The position numbers and the translations under genes are program-made. Of a DNA stretch of 39,492 nucleotides, positions 11,501 through 22,790 are shown one piece after another. The notes under the pieces were generated by a model, which made no database searches, was not told the origin of the DNA, and saw only the letters and a program-made list of their open reading frames with translations. Within the stretch, counting starts at the first letter, position 1; each line of letters starts with the position of its first letter. This DNA is from Reticulitermes lucifugus (lineage: Eukaryota > Arthropoda > Insecta > Blattodea > Rhinotermitidae), in contig JAKCWW010000157.1 in assembly GCA_026260175.1 (NCBI GenBank), forward strand, positions 109,622 to 149,113, written 5' to 3'.

Positions 11501-13963
11501 GTGTGATACGTTACTATTACTGTCAAAATGTTACTTCTGGGACACCTTGTAATTTGTTTAGTAGCGTTGCTAACAAGTTTGGTAATCTAATTGCTGCGGG
11601 CATGATGTTCTTCGAGGGACTAGCTAATGACTGACCGCTTTAATGTGGGCTATGCCGTACAATTTCTTCCTCCCCTTTATTATAGCGCAAGGATATACCA
11701 AAGTGTACGAAAATTTAAATAGCGTCTAACATTATTCCCAAATTAATAATTAAATTTTATCTTATAGGCATAGTTATGTTTTCGGAAAATTATTTACTAA
11801 TATGCCGTTTTGAGAAAATAATGAATATTAGCAGGCCTAATGTTGTGTGCACTCAGGCAAACTGCTGTTTCAGTTTTCTGGAATTCGAACTACGTTAATA
11901 TGAAACGTTTTGTAGGGTCTCTGGATTCAGTGGTTTTGTGGTTTATGTTACGTTGCTATCAGTAACTCAATTACGTAGCGTCGAAAATATGGTTAATGAA
12001 AGAGGAACCGGAAGAGAATTGAAGAGCAAAACTGAACATTCGCGGTACTATATCGGCATTTTTCTGGAGTGACTGCAAAACCCACGGGAACTTGATTCGT
12101 AGGGGCAGTGGAATAAATTACGCCTAGAAAAGTGTGGCTGCGAATTTTTAAAGGAAGAAACAGCTTTGAAGACATTGTTTATGCAGATAAGGGGAAAGGA
12201 TTAAGGTGGGTCATGGGAATGTAAGATTGGGGGTGGGAATTGGATTTAGCTGCTTCAGGATAGAGCCTAAATAAATATTTTGCTTAATACAGTATGTTCC
12301 AAAAAACAGGCAATGTTAATTAAATAACATTCAAACTTTGAAGGGAAATCCTCCTCTACCTATTTTTTGAGGCACCTAGCTGATTAGGAAATTTCCATGT
12401 AACGAATTTGGAGGAATTTTTTTCAAAGAAATCTTGCAACATAATGTTTAAATATTTAGTTCTTAAATACTCTTATGGGAGTTTGGAGTAATTTTATTAA
12501 ATAAATGAAAATACGTGGTACAAAACTGCTTAATTAGTTACTTGAACTGTTGTTTAGTTTGTCTGTTATTTATTTAAGACTTCGTTTTATATATTTACCT
12601 TTTTGAAGAAACCCATTTAATGAATTATATAAATCTTATGTTACAGATACGAAGGATGGATCGAAACAGAGCTCTCAGGAGGATTGGAGAGGTAAGTTGT
12701 AGCTGAAACTTTTTATACTAAATATGGAGGCGCGAATCCAGAAGAGGGAGTTGGAAGTTATCTTGACAGATATGCCCATTACTGAAGTGGAAGTCTGTGT
12801 GGTCGTGGTCAACCAACTGGAAATGTCAATTCTCACTTACTGAAACTGCCTGCAATATGGGAGAGAGTTTGGGGAGTTCCCATATTCCATTTCGCAGCGT
12901 TTTGCGAAAGCGACGTCAAAAATTCGAGACTGTAAGGCGCGCTTCGCTCTTTATCCATATTTTCCTCGTCGACCACTTTCATTAATAGTCAGGTGCTGAC
13001 GAATGTATACTTGGAATATTTCAGTGCTGCGTAATTAATGTAGTCACAAATTAACAGACAAAAACACGCATATGTTAAATGTGCATACATTTTTTCAACT
13101 TTCAAAATATTGTACTTTATTATTTATTCAAGCCGTTTTTGACATAGTGTTGCGAGTAAGTTACACTTATTAAGCATTGCAGCTGAATAATATTCTAGAG
13201 GTTTCGGCTTCGGTTAGTGTCTCGGATGTCGACTACCTTGATTAATGGACTACATTTATTTATTCATTTGCTCCACGGAACGCCTCTATCGTAGACGAGT
13301 AGGTAATAAGTCCTACCTTCAGAATCCTAACCAATTCATTTTTCCTAGATTGTCTGTATTAAACGTCATTTTGAAGTATTGGCAGTGGGAAAATATTATT
13401 TAAGCACCGGTATGAATTATTATCTCCACAAGAATCACATTAAAATGGTCACTGTTAACGGCATACTATTTATATATTTTTGGAGCAGATTGGATATTTT
13501 AGGCCCTTTCAATACGATGCTGCTGTTATCTCATAACGAGCACTTCTTTTTACCTAGAATGCAGGAAAATATTAAATTTCTGTCATTGTTTTTGCTTTAC
13601 TGTTTGCTTCTTAGGTTAGAACACTTAAGCAGTGACAAAGTTCTGGTCGTTTGCATAGTGTTTACGGGGCGCTTTTAGACGATATTAGATAATCCGGACA
13701 CATGTTAAATAGGATATAAAATTAAGAAAATAACTTAACATTTAATTTACTGCGTTAATATAAATATTTTATTGTCATAGGTCATGAAAGGGATTACTTT
13801 ATATTTTTGTTGTTTAACAGCTCACTGATAACGACATACACAATCAACTAAGATTGCCGTTGGCGCTCTAAGTAATTTGTAAATTAATGCACGGACCGAT
13901 TATCTGAATAACTGACTTGCTTAGCAAGAAATCAACTGGACAAGAAAATGTCTCACAAACTAA
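8545..13963. other. Long unassigned AT-rich stretch
   Basis: I see no SINE, LINE, tRNA or recognisable exon here. The open frames are 60-99 codons long and show no familiar motif. An ATG-initiated 71-codon frame at 11419-11634 is Cys-rich but has no signal peptide or known pattern. The stretch may be intron or old, unrecognisable repeats. Confidence 0.4.
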
Positions 13964-14004
13964 ATACTTACCCGCTTACTTACCTACCAACTTACCTACC
14001 TATA
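13964..14004 (+). repeat. Degenerate (TACC/TTAC)n microsatellite
   Basis: CTTACCCGCTTACTTACC is followed by TACCAACTTACCTACCTATA, a decayed tetranucleotide repeat. Confidence 0.65.
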
Positions 14005-14641
14005 TACTCGTACATTCCTACTCTTCTTTGTTGTAAGAAAATGCAGTTGACCTGCACAGCGTGGGTAGAGTCCCTTAACACTCGCGACGACGATCCGGGG
14101 AAAATATATAGATCATATCAAAAACATCAGTCTCTGTCACTGCATGACCTTCTTTCCACTCGTCGCCATTTGTTATGTGTTTCGTTTATAGCAAATTTAT
14201 GCGCAGGTCTAACCGCATAGAATTTTACAGAAAATAACTGTATTACCTCACACGCACAAGACACGGCTTCCCTTTACTCTAATGTGTTTAACTGGAATAC
14301 ATCGGTCACTGGTCACAAACAAGGGACGATCAGCTTTCCTCAGCGCCAACAAATGCCAAGGTCAGCTGCAAACTCCTCAGCCACTATCAGCCCCTACTTA
14401 CCCATGCAGCAAAGTACCGATAAGCTAAGTACGAGTAAAAAAAAACATGTACGTAATTAAGCACATGGCGAACCAATGGAAGTACGGAATAGTCACAATC
14501 TATTAATTTTATGCAAAGTATAAGACTTCTCGCCAGGAGACGGACAGCTCTGCAGACTTCGAAGGGAAAAGATTTTCACTGCTTATGTACGTGCTTGATG
14601 TGATATCTTGATGTTACCTGTGTGTGTGTGAATGTTCGCTG

Positions 14642-14682
14642 GAAGCAAGCAAGCAGGCAAACAGACAAACAAACAAACAGAG
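14642..14682 (+). repeat. (AAGC)n then (AAAC)n compound microsatellite
   Basis: AAGCAAGCAAGCAGGC grades into AAACAGACAAACAAACAAAC, so a point change seems to have spread along a tetranucleotide array. Confidence 0.8.
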
Positions 14683-14885
14683 CACTGCACACTTTTGAAG
14701 GAACAACGTTTTTACGGACATTTTCGTTACGTACGGATGAAGAAAATAAATGCGCGTTACAGAGTTAAGAATAGACTAACCACCCTATATGTAGTTATTT
14801 ATCATACAGTCATTCAGAGCTTAGAGCTGTTACAATCATTTTTAATAAGCCGAGAAAGAATAGAAGAAAACGTACGTTAGGAGAC

Positions 14886-14924
14886 TGTGGCGTGTTACTG
14901 TGGCGTGTTACTGTGGCGTGTTAC
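14886..14924 (+). repeat. Three exact copies of a 13-bp tandem repeat
   Basis: TGTGGCGTGTTAC is repeated three times without a mismatch, so the array is recent. Confidence 0.95.
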
Positions 14925-16523
14925 TCCTAGCGATAAAGCTCAGTCTTGACTCAAACACATCATTTCATGTTTATGAAGTTAACAATAACTGTTAATTAAG
15001 TCAAGAAGGGAGCAATACAAGATTAAATCTCTTTATTATGAACTGAAAGAAAGCTTACTAAATAGAAAGCTGTGGGATGCCATTAGTAACTTTAGCCCCC
15101 TTATATGGGCTGGTTTATTAGAGCCTTGATGTATAAGAAGCTGTTTGAAGAAACAGACAGAAGACAGCCATGTTATTCCGATGTGGTCAGGTCTTGTTAC
15201 GAGATAATAGGCCTCAGTTCGTGCAGCAAGGAGTATGACTATACGCCAGTCCACTAAACAGCCGGAAGCCATGCCAACTTCTGCTTTTAACTCCACAAAA
15301 TTAGTATTCGAAGACCCCGGTGGTCCCAACATTGATGTCTCTCACCTCTGCCCCACCCCTCCCAATCAGTATCTTCTTTGTGAGCAGAATGCTAAACCGT
15401 AATTTTGATATTCAAAGAGCAGAAGAGAAGTGGCAAGTATCTGGGATAAAGGTCTGAAACATACGTCGTTGGACTGCTAGCAAAACGGAAATATGACGCA
15501 AACAGAGTCCGTTGCATCGTAATTGATATCAGAAGAGACACATGAATGACGTCTAAACATGGCGAAGCATAAGACAATAACCATGAACGTAATCACACAC
15601 AGGAAGTAGAGCCAAAATTGTGACGTCGAAAGAACGCCTATCATATAACGTGATGGAACTAGAATATAAGACAAATTAGGAGAGAGTAAGAATATGATTA
15701 ATATATAAACTCACAAGTACTTACCTCATGTAAATGGAGCAAGTATTGATCAAACTTAAAAAGTGAGGATCCTGAATATTAGTCTAAACACTTTAGACAT
15801 AACGAAAGCGACGATGAAGATTCATACTTCCTGGAATGTTACGCCGTGTAAACAGGTAATCACTAGCATTTATTATAACCAGTAACATGGCAAATAATTT
15901 CGGAAGACTTGAGTCATCAGCAACAACGTTTTGAGAAATTCAAATCTTGTAAGACCAGCAAATTTGTACAACATAACGACTTTGCCATCATGTTTCTCCA
16001 AGAAGAAAGACATGGTGACTTTCACACAATGACCCGCTATGCAGCGAATATAAATATCGGAACAGAGTGAAATATTCTCAAAGATGGCACAGCGCCGAAT
16101 TTGATAGAAAACTACCAAACAGAACGAGAATTTCTGTAAGTATCATCAGACCCTATTTTAAAACTGTTTACCGCCATGACGTGTGACAATTTGGAAGACA
16201 GAAACGTTCTGCTTACTGACATTTCTGTACACATTCGCCTCGGAATTTGCTTAAATGCTACAAAAAAAGGCGAAATTAATTATTTCCTGTTTCTAATTGA
16301 AAGCAGTGCAAAACATCAGAGACGTTTTATTATTTATGCGTACGGGAAAATATCTTTACCAATCGATCCTATGCTCTCTACGCAGTAAAGTTTGTTTCTA
16401 GGATAGACGGGCTGTACCTATCTTGAAATACGTACATAAAAAGGACAGAAGTAATAGAATTTATACTTAAAGGCATTTCTCTAAAGCTGAATAAATCCTT
16501 CGAAATAATATACAGCGTGCAAA
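14925..16523. other. Unassigned DNA
   Basis: No recognised gene or repeat. The minus-strand frames at 15036-15332 (98 codons) and 15873-16118 (81 codons) have no known motif. Confidence 0.4.
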
Positions 16524-16783
16524 GTTTTGTTTTATTTTCTGCGGCCAACATCCCAATTTGGGCCTAGGCTGCCCCATTGTTAAGGTTTCTAGATCACACA
16601 CAATTAGGCACATACACCCGGCTGGACTCTTCTGAAGGAGTGATCAGCCCATCCCAGCGGCCGCTACTTATACAACACAAACACAAGAGACGAGCATCCA
16701 TGCTCTCAGCGAAATTCGAACCCGCGATCCCATCAAAGAAGCGGCTTCACACCTACGCCTTAGACCGCATGGTCACAACGTGA
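16524..16783 (-). mobile_element. SINE family A, full length but diverged
   Basis: On the minus strand, the tRNA-like head near 16770 has GGTCTAAGGCGTAGGTGTGA, followed by GGGATCGCGGGTTCGAATTT. The family body follows (GCATGGATGCTCGTCTCTTG, GAGTCCAGCCGGGTG), with the remnants of the GGCAGCCTAGGCCC tail and an A-rich end at 16524-16540. It is older than the copy at 22520, judging by visible substitutions and a small internal rearrangement. No clear target-site duplication was found. Confidence 0.78.
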
Positions 16784-17869
16784 GAAGTACGATTGCAAAA
16801 TAAATATTACTTTGTATTATACTAAGGAAAACACCAACGTTTTTATTGGAACGAAAGATTTTGCGAACGGCACAAAAGATAATGTTGTGGTAGAGCCAAA
16901 AGGAGAAAAAAAAATACTTCATAAAGTAAGGACGTTAGGGATACAGGATTGAATAACAAAGGAAAACTCTCATTGTGTATGCAGAGCATATTAAAACATT
17001 ATGAAAATGTAAAGATATTATTAATACACAGTCGACGAACGCGAATGCCACAAATAGGAATAGTAAGACAGCATCCACCGTCGGAAGAAAATGTAGTTCT
17101 TTATTATATCTCATACAGAATTATAAACGACGCGCGAGCAAAAGGATCAAAGACGTCCTTCATGAGAAAGGAATTAAGAAAGCAACAAAGAGGGACTTTA
17201 TATACCTCCGTCTTATATTATGAGTTACGAAGTTATACCAACAAACAAAACAGAAATGGAAAATTAGAGAATGTAACGAAGAAGATACCACGAGAACTAT
17301 AAGAAGTCTGTGAATGAAAGACGAAGAACTCTGAAGCTAGGAAATTAAAAGACGGATACATGACAGGCTGGGATATGCTATGAGTTTCTCTGAGTGTTTT
17401 GGGAACGGACCCAAGACCTATGTTTTAAGCCACTACTACAATGGTTGTTGAAAGATTACTAGATATTTATTGAAACTTAATTTCAGAAGCTTTCAGAACG
17501 GGTCACCTTTCCTTGCCATTTGTGAACTATCATTCTTTTCAAGAAATGTCTTGCCTGTAGGCAAAATAACTGTAATAAACCTCCATATGCATAGTACTTT
17601 TGGCGCTGGTATGGATATCATAATTTTATATTAAGAGTTTCCTAGAATAAACATGTAAGGCATAAAATATGCATTAGAATAAATATTACTTTAGTCTATG
17701 TCCACGAAAATCTCACTTGTTGGAAGTAATGTACGTTTTGATGGAAGCAAAGATAAAGAGTCCCATAATTTAACACTCACTTTGTTTTACAATACTTACA
17801 AAACGGGTTTTTTTTGTATTAATTCCTGGGTTTTCCCCTTTGATCCATTTGTACTGTTGAAGTCCTTTT
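16784..17869. other. Unassigned AT-rich DNA
   Basis: No gene recognised. The open frame at 16949-17302 begins with TTG and has no known motif. Confidence 0.4.
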
Positions 17870-17926
17870 NNNNNNNNNNNNNNNNNNNNNNNNNNNNNNN
17901 NNNNNNNNNNNNNNNNNNNNNNNNNN
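17870..17926. other. Assembly gap (57 N)
   Basis: A run of N directly beside a SINE A head. The missing SINE body (about 185 bp by comparison with 22520-22777) does not fit in 57 N, so either the gap length is not reliable or the copy is shortened. Confidence 0.95.
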
Positions 17927-17984
17927 TCCTAGCAAGCGAGCGGCCGAAGACCCACGCCTTAGACCGCACGGCCACTGGGATCGG
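17927..17984 (-). mobile_element. SINE family A, head only, body in gap
   Basis: The minus strand begins CCGATCCCAGTGGCCGTGCG and continues with TCTAAGGCGTGGGTCTTCGG. This is the same tRNA-like head as the copies at 1, 22720 and 28189. The rest falls in the adjacent assembly gap. Confidence 0.85.
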
Positions 17985-18403
17985 CATTATTCAATTAGCA
18001 TCATGTTGTAGGTAGACAAGACTTTTAAAAGTACGAATGTTTATCATTGTTGTAAAAACAAGAAAATTGTTTATAATCGTTGAGTGAGCAGTTTGCCATA
18101 TCAATAATGACAGATAAAGCAACAAAACATTCTCATGACTTTGTTTATTTTTTCTATGAGAATACTTTAGACTTTACATGCTTCGATTTAATTTAATATT
18201 GAGTGCTATAGTGATTACTGCATTCTGGCATGTGATGTAGTGCATTGGACATTATTAGAAGGTGCAATGTGGTTGTAGTATTCCTCTGATATCAGTAGCA
18301 GGAGTTTAATTTAGAAATCAAAAGCGAAGTGATGATATTACAGATTAATATTAGAGATAAAATTTCAGAGTAAAGAAATAAGTAGTGAGAAGTCAGTGAG
18401 CGA
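17985..18403. other. Unassigned AT-rich DNA
   Basis: No gene or repeat recognised. Confidence 0.4.
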
Positions 18404-18961
18404 ATGGAAGAGAATCGTATTGCTGTGAGAGTTTTTAGTGATGGCACATGTGGGGGGAAAATGTTAGAAAAACCAGAAAATATGAATTGATCGAAGAAGA
18501 TTTTAAGAGGGCGAGAAAGAACATAGAGATTAGAAGACTTTATTTCAGAAACGACTGTAGTAAGACAGATGTTACTGAACAATTTGAAGATTTGCAACTC
18601 TCTTCTCGAAGTTACATGCGGAATCCTAACAGTAAGACCATATGATGAAACTGAGAGCATTAGCATCAAATTCAGTAACCAACGATAGAGAGAGAGAAGA
18701 TAATTTTATTAACACACAAGAAATTCGTTACAGAAGTCTAAGAAAGTTAGCAAAGGGAGTAAAAGGGAGGAAAGGAATTACACGTGGGGTTTAGTAAGGG
18801 TAGAGAATGACACGAAATCTTTTGAGTCATTTCCCTTTTCCAAAGTTGAACAGTCAATTCAATTTCTGACGCTAAAAGTTATCGATAATGTAGTAGAGTT
18901 AGCAGGAAAAGGGGGTAGGAGGAGTGTAAGAAGGGCTGCAGAGGCTTGGAGAATTAAGTAA
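18404..18961 (+). pseudogene. Possible decayed coding block, unidentified
   Basis: Three successive plus-strand frames look protein-like but are not continuous. An ATG frame starts at 18404 (MEENRIAVRVFSDGTCGGKM) and stops after 29 codons. A shifted frame covers 18448-18645 and contains KYELIEEDFKRARKN. A third, ATG-less frame runs from about 18717 to the stop near 18961 and contains FPFSKVEQSIQFLTLK and GRRSVRRAAEAWRIK. I do not recognise a family. Two frame changes and intervening stops argue against a live exon, and purine-rich composition alone could produce charged frames like these. A decayed transposon gene or chance are both possible. Confidence 0.2.
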
Positions 18962-21620
18962 GGAGCTTGCTGCAGTCTCAGAAGAACCATGTAGACGAGA
19001 GCTACAATAAGATTTCGTTACAGAATTTGTAATGGGAAATTCTAATTTGCTGTTTGATACTAGCTATCTTTCGTTTACCATTTTACACTGCTTTAATTAG
19101 GCCTACCATTCTAGTAACTTGTAATAATTGTTTCATCCTTCTATTTGTAATACATTGCTGTGTTTTCGTAACTGTTACATCTCTTAAGAGACTGTCACAA
19201 GTACATAATGTGAAAAGGGAATGATCTTAAGCCTATAAAGCACGGAGCTAATTTGAAAAAAACTTGTCTTTTTTGGAACAAGAATTTAATGCTCTAAGTT
19301 TATGTTTAAACAATAAAACATGCGAAAAAAGATGCGTGATTTCCCACGGTGACTCGCGATCGAGGAGAATAGAGTTTTTCTCTGGGAAAAGGTAAAACAC
19401 TTGGCACATTTTCCAAAGATTGGTGGCAAAACTTTACAACAAAGGAGGCTAAAACTTACTTTTTGAATGAACATCAGGACAGCGGATCGTTTGATTGAAC
19501 ATTTATTTTATTAACCTACTTGGTCACAGTCATTCACACAAAGGTAGCGTCGGGCAGGTTGTTAGACCTTACTGCACCGCTAGTTCATGCGTGCTAATTA
19601 GGTCACTTGTTTTGTTAAAAGGTTCAAGCGGGCCACATCCTTGGATCAAGAGGGCCGAGGTTGGACCGTAGGCCACATGTTGGATGCCCCAAAGAGTTAC
19701 AAAGTGTGCAATTAGTCTTAAATATTTTAATAAACTGATTATTTTTCTTGTTTCGTAGAAGTGTGGCACTTCTTGACCAACTAAATAACTACGAAAATAT
19801 TTCCGTACCCCAAATTTGTTTATTAGCTTTCTTCACATACAGTCCAAAAATCGTTACTACGAGTAAATACGAAATTAAGAAACATACACAGGATTACAGC
19901 TTGCATTTTGCTTTCTGTGGTATCTCTCGCGGCAGGCAGTAAGACTGCGATATATTTAGGCATAACTGGGAATTTTGAAAATGACTGAGTGCCATTTCAC
20001 ATGAGGTCTATTGCCTGTGGTGTATATGACGTCACTGCGCATGTGAAGAACGGCATAATACCCTCGACAGGGTGTTAAGACACTCGTAAGGGAAGGATTA
20101 ATGAGTACCGTTCCACTGGATAATTAAAAACCATTTGTCATCTGATTTAAAGCTTTTCATTTCACACCTTCTGAATTGCTGTGCAAATGAATACCTACCC
20201 ACCGCGTCTTTAGTAATGTAAGAGGTCCGACAGGCCCATTTTCTTCACCCATTTAAAAAGTAATGATAATCATATGTACTTCCTAGTTTATGATTAAATA
20301 ATTTAGCATCTTGAGAATGGTTTCGATAAAAGTTCAGTTTCTTTCCCAGAATGAATAACAACGTGCATTTCGTACCGCCAAGGAGAAGCTTCATGTTCGT
20401 ATATGAGCGTGTGTAAGGCCCATAACATACATCCACCAAGCGCAGGCGTGGACTGAATCTATGGCGCAGTGCCTTCCATGAAGAGCTAACATCTACACAG
20501 TTGATCAAGGAATTCACTCTCTTTCGTGGAAGGAGGTAGTTCGTTACTATGCTAAAAACGCCACCGCTGAACTTATGCTTAACCACATGATTGTAGTCTC
20601 CACCACTCTGAAGCCCTATTTTCCTGAGGTCAATTTTGATACAATCCTTCAATCTCCCCTTATGTCTCCCACGTGACTACTTGCTTTGGAGTACCCCAGC
20701 AAAGGTTTGTGCTCATTTACTCAATGCGTGCTACATATACTGCTCCTTAATTCTCCTGGATTTAATCATCATTAACACTGGGTGAAGTGTACAAATTATG
20801 AAACATTTCGTTATATTACCCGCTGCATTCCCTTTTTAGTTCCCTTCTGTTACATTCATGACACTCCTCGGCACATTTTTTTCAAAATGCGTGTTTTATT
20901 GTGTTTGGTTCGCAACAAAGTATTACTCTTCATCATTTCATCTTCTGTCATACTTTTTTTCCTTATTAAAGCTTCTAACAACTTCAAGAAATAATTTATT
21001 TTTTACATTTCTATGAAGTTTCTGGAGAAGGAACGAAGTAAGCGATATGCACACAATGCACATAAAAGGATGACATACATGACAGATTATCTCTGTCTGT
21101 CCCTCTCTACCAACGTATCATATCGAGGATCGGATTTTAAAGAATACTGATGTTAAATTTTATGCGACTGTAGTCCACCCTAGGCTTGTACTTATGATTT
21201 CCTACAGTCGGTAATAACGACAAGACAGAAGCACAAATTACTGAGGTGGAAGAGACAATAAATCCGCTTCTGAAATCCAGTTGCCATAATTATTTAAGTA
21301 ACAATAGTAACCAGAATTGTGCTCAGTGTTATTAAAGCAGCTAGGAGAATTCGTAATGCCAAAGAAAAAGGAAGCAGATCCGATTATTAATTTCTCCTTC
21401 GATATTCCTTTTCGTATTTATTCTCATAATTTACCCCTAACCAGGAAAGCTCGCTATTGGAAAATTGCTGCACTGGTTAAATTATAGGATACCAAATATT
21501 GCTCTAATTCCAAAATTGTAACCACCTCATTCCGTGGGTGTAAGTTACACATGAATTACGTGACGTTCCCTTATAGCTAAATACTATGTATATCAGCTTC
21601 ATGACCTTTCACGTTAAGAA
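18962..21620. other. Unassigned DNA
   Basis: No exon or repeat family recognised. At 20027-20045 a CRE-like TGACGTCA is followed by CTGCGCATGTG (NRF-1/Ewg-like). The 135-codon minus-strand frame at 20245-20652 begins with TTG and shows no motif I can name. Confidence 0.4.
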
Positions 21621-21650
21621 GGGTCAGGTCAGGTCAGTTCAAGGCGCCTT
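21602..21650 (+). promoter_or_regulatory. Cluster of nuclear-receptor half-site-like words
   Basis: TGACCTTT at 21602-21609 (reverse of AAAGGTCA) is followed by GGGTCA, AGGTCA and AGGTCA overlapping at a 5-bp step (21621-21636). A GTTCAAGG word and the 10-bp palindrome AAGGCGCCTT (21641-21650) come next. The words are real, but any binding is inference. A small (GGTCA)3 tandem repeat is the simpler explanation. Confidence 0.25.
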
Positions 21651-22506
21651 TATGTATATTCGACTGGCTTCCTTTAAAATAAGGGTGAATATTATCTTGA
21701 TCCTGTGCTGTGCCGTCTTTCCCTCGGCATCTTAACCCTTAATGACGGAGCAACTAACGGATATTAGGCGGATTATGTACGGAAATAGACTGCAGTTTAT
21801 GGAGTGGAACTTACACGTATACCTCATGAAGCAAGCGTGAATATGTGTGCAGACAGCGCCACAAGTACTGGAAACCGTATCAGACCAAATGTTTGACAGA
21901 TTTCCTTCTTAAAATTGTGTATAAAAGTAAATATCTTATGTCGCTGATAGTGGAAGATTAAATAGTGGCACTTCTGCTTCGCACTGAGATGTTACACATT
22001 CGTTAGTCAGTCTGGAGGCCAATTAAACTGAATGAAGTCTTTGAACATTCTCAGTTGCCCAAACACTACTGTACTACTGGCAACGTCCCTTCCTCTCTTA
22101 CTTTTATTATAAACATGATTCCAGTCTATATTATTTGTGCATTTAAGAAGGCATTGTTAAAATTAGAGTGTCACCATATCCAAATGTATATATATATTTT
22201 TTTCTAATAACTTGTGAATTAGTAGGTGTATGAATTTCCAAGTCATCTGAGATGTGATGCTGAATCGATTGGTAAGTTGATATTGCTTAAATCCTGAAAT
22301 GAAAATGGGGGCATAAAACACTTCCGAAAAGTCGGCGAAAATTTATCAATCGACCCGTCATCATATACGGATTTATTGAGTGCTTAGACCACCGAAGCAC
22401 GTAGAAAGCTCCTCAGGAAACCTCTATAAATATTTCGCAACAGACGCGGCATTATATTCCAGGAGACAGGAATATCCATGGCCAGAGATGTGAGAACCTC
22501 TAATCT
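21651..22506. other. Unassigned AT-rich DNA
   Basis: No gene or repeat family recognised up to the SINE A target-site duplication. Confidence 0.45.
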
Positions 22507-22519
22507 CTCATAATAGATG

Positions 22520-22777
22520 CTTTTTTAATGGCTCGACAGTCCTGGTGGGCCTAGACCTTCTCATTGTTGAGGTTTCGATATCACACTCCGTTAGACTCAC
22601 CACACTCAGTAGGACTCCTCTGGACGAATGATCGGCCTGTCGCAAAGAACTCTACTTGACAACACACAAAACTCACAAGAGACAGACATCCATACTCCCG
22701 GCGGGATTCGAACCCGCAATCCCAGCGAGCGAGCGGCCACAGACCCACGCCTTAGACGGCGTGGCCAACGGGATCGG
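22520..22777 (-). mobile_element. SINE family A, best-preserved full-length copy
   Basis: On the minus strand the order is as follows. First is the head CCGATCCCGTTGGCCACGCC with TCTAAGGCGTGGGTCTGTGG, then the B box GGGTTCGAATCCCG. The body has TGTCTGTCTCTTGTGAG and GTCCAGAGGAGTCCTACTG. The tail AGGACTGTCGAGCCATT and an A-run complete it (plus strand 22520-22527). The 13-bp CTCATAATAGATG occurs at 22507-22519 and at 22778-22790, a perfect target-site duplication that fixes both ends. The tRNA-like head provides internal pol III A and B boxes. The SINE encodes no protein and would depend on a LINE for movement. Confidence 0.95.
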
Positions 22778-22790
22778 CTCATAATAGATG

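Noticed and set aside
11419..11634. 71-codon Cys-containing frame with an ATG
   Set aside because: No hydrophobic signal peptide, no known Cys pattern and no support from neighbouring signals.
16949..17302. 117-codon plus-strand frame
   Set aside because: TTG start, no recognisable domain, Lys/Arg-rich because of local purine bias.
19620..19700. Possible hAT-type terminal repeat (GTAGGCCACATGTTGGATGC)
   Set aside because: It recalls the ends of some hAT elements, but no partner repeat or 8-bp duplication was found.
20245..20652. 135-codon minus-strand open frame (KDCIKIDLRKIGL near its start)
   Set aside because: The first residues vaguely resemble a LINE tail (DNIKMDLREIG), but nothing downstream fits and the frame opens with TTG. 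I do not call it.
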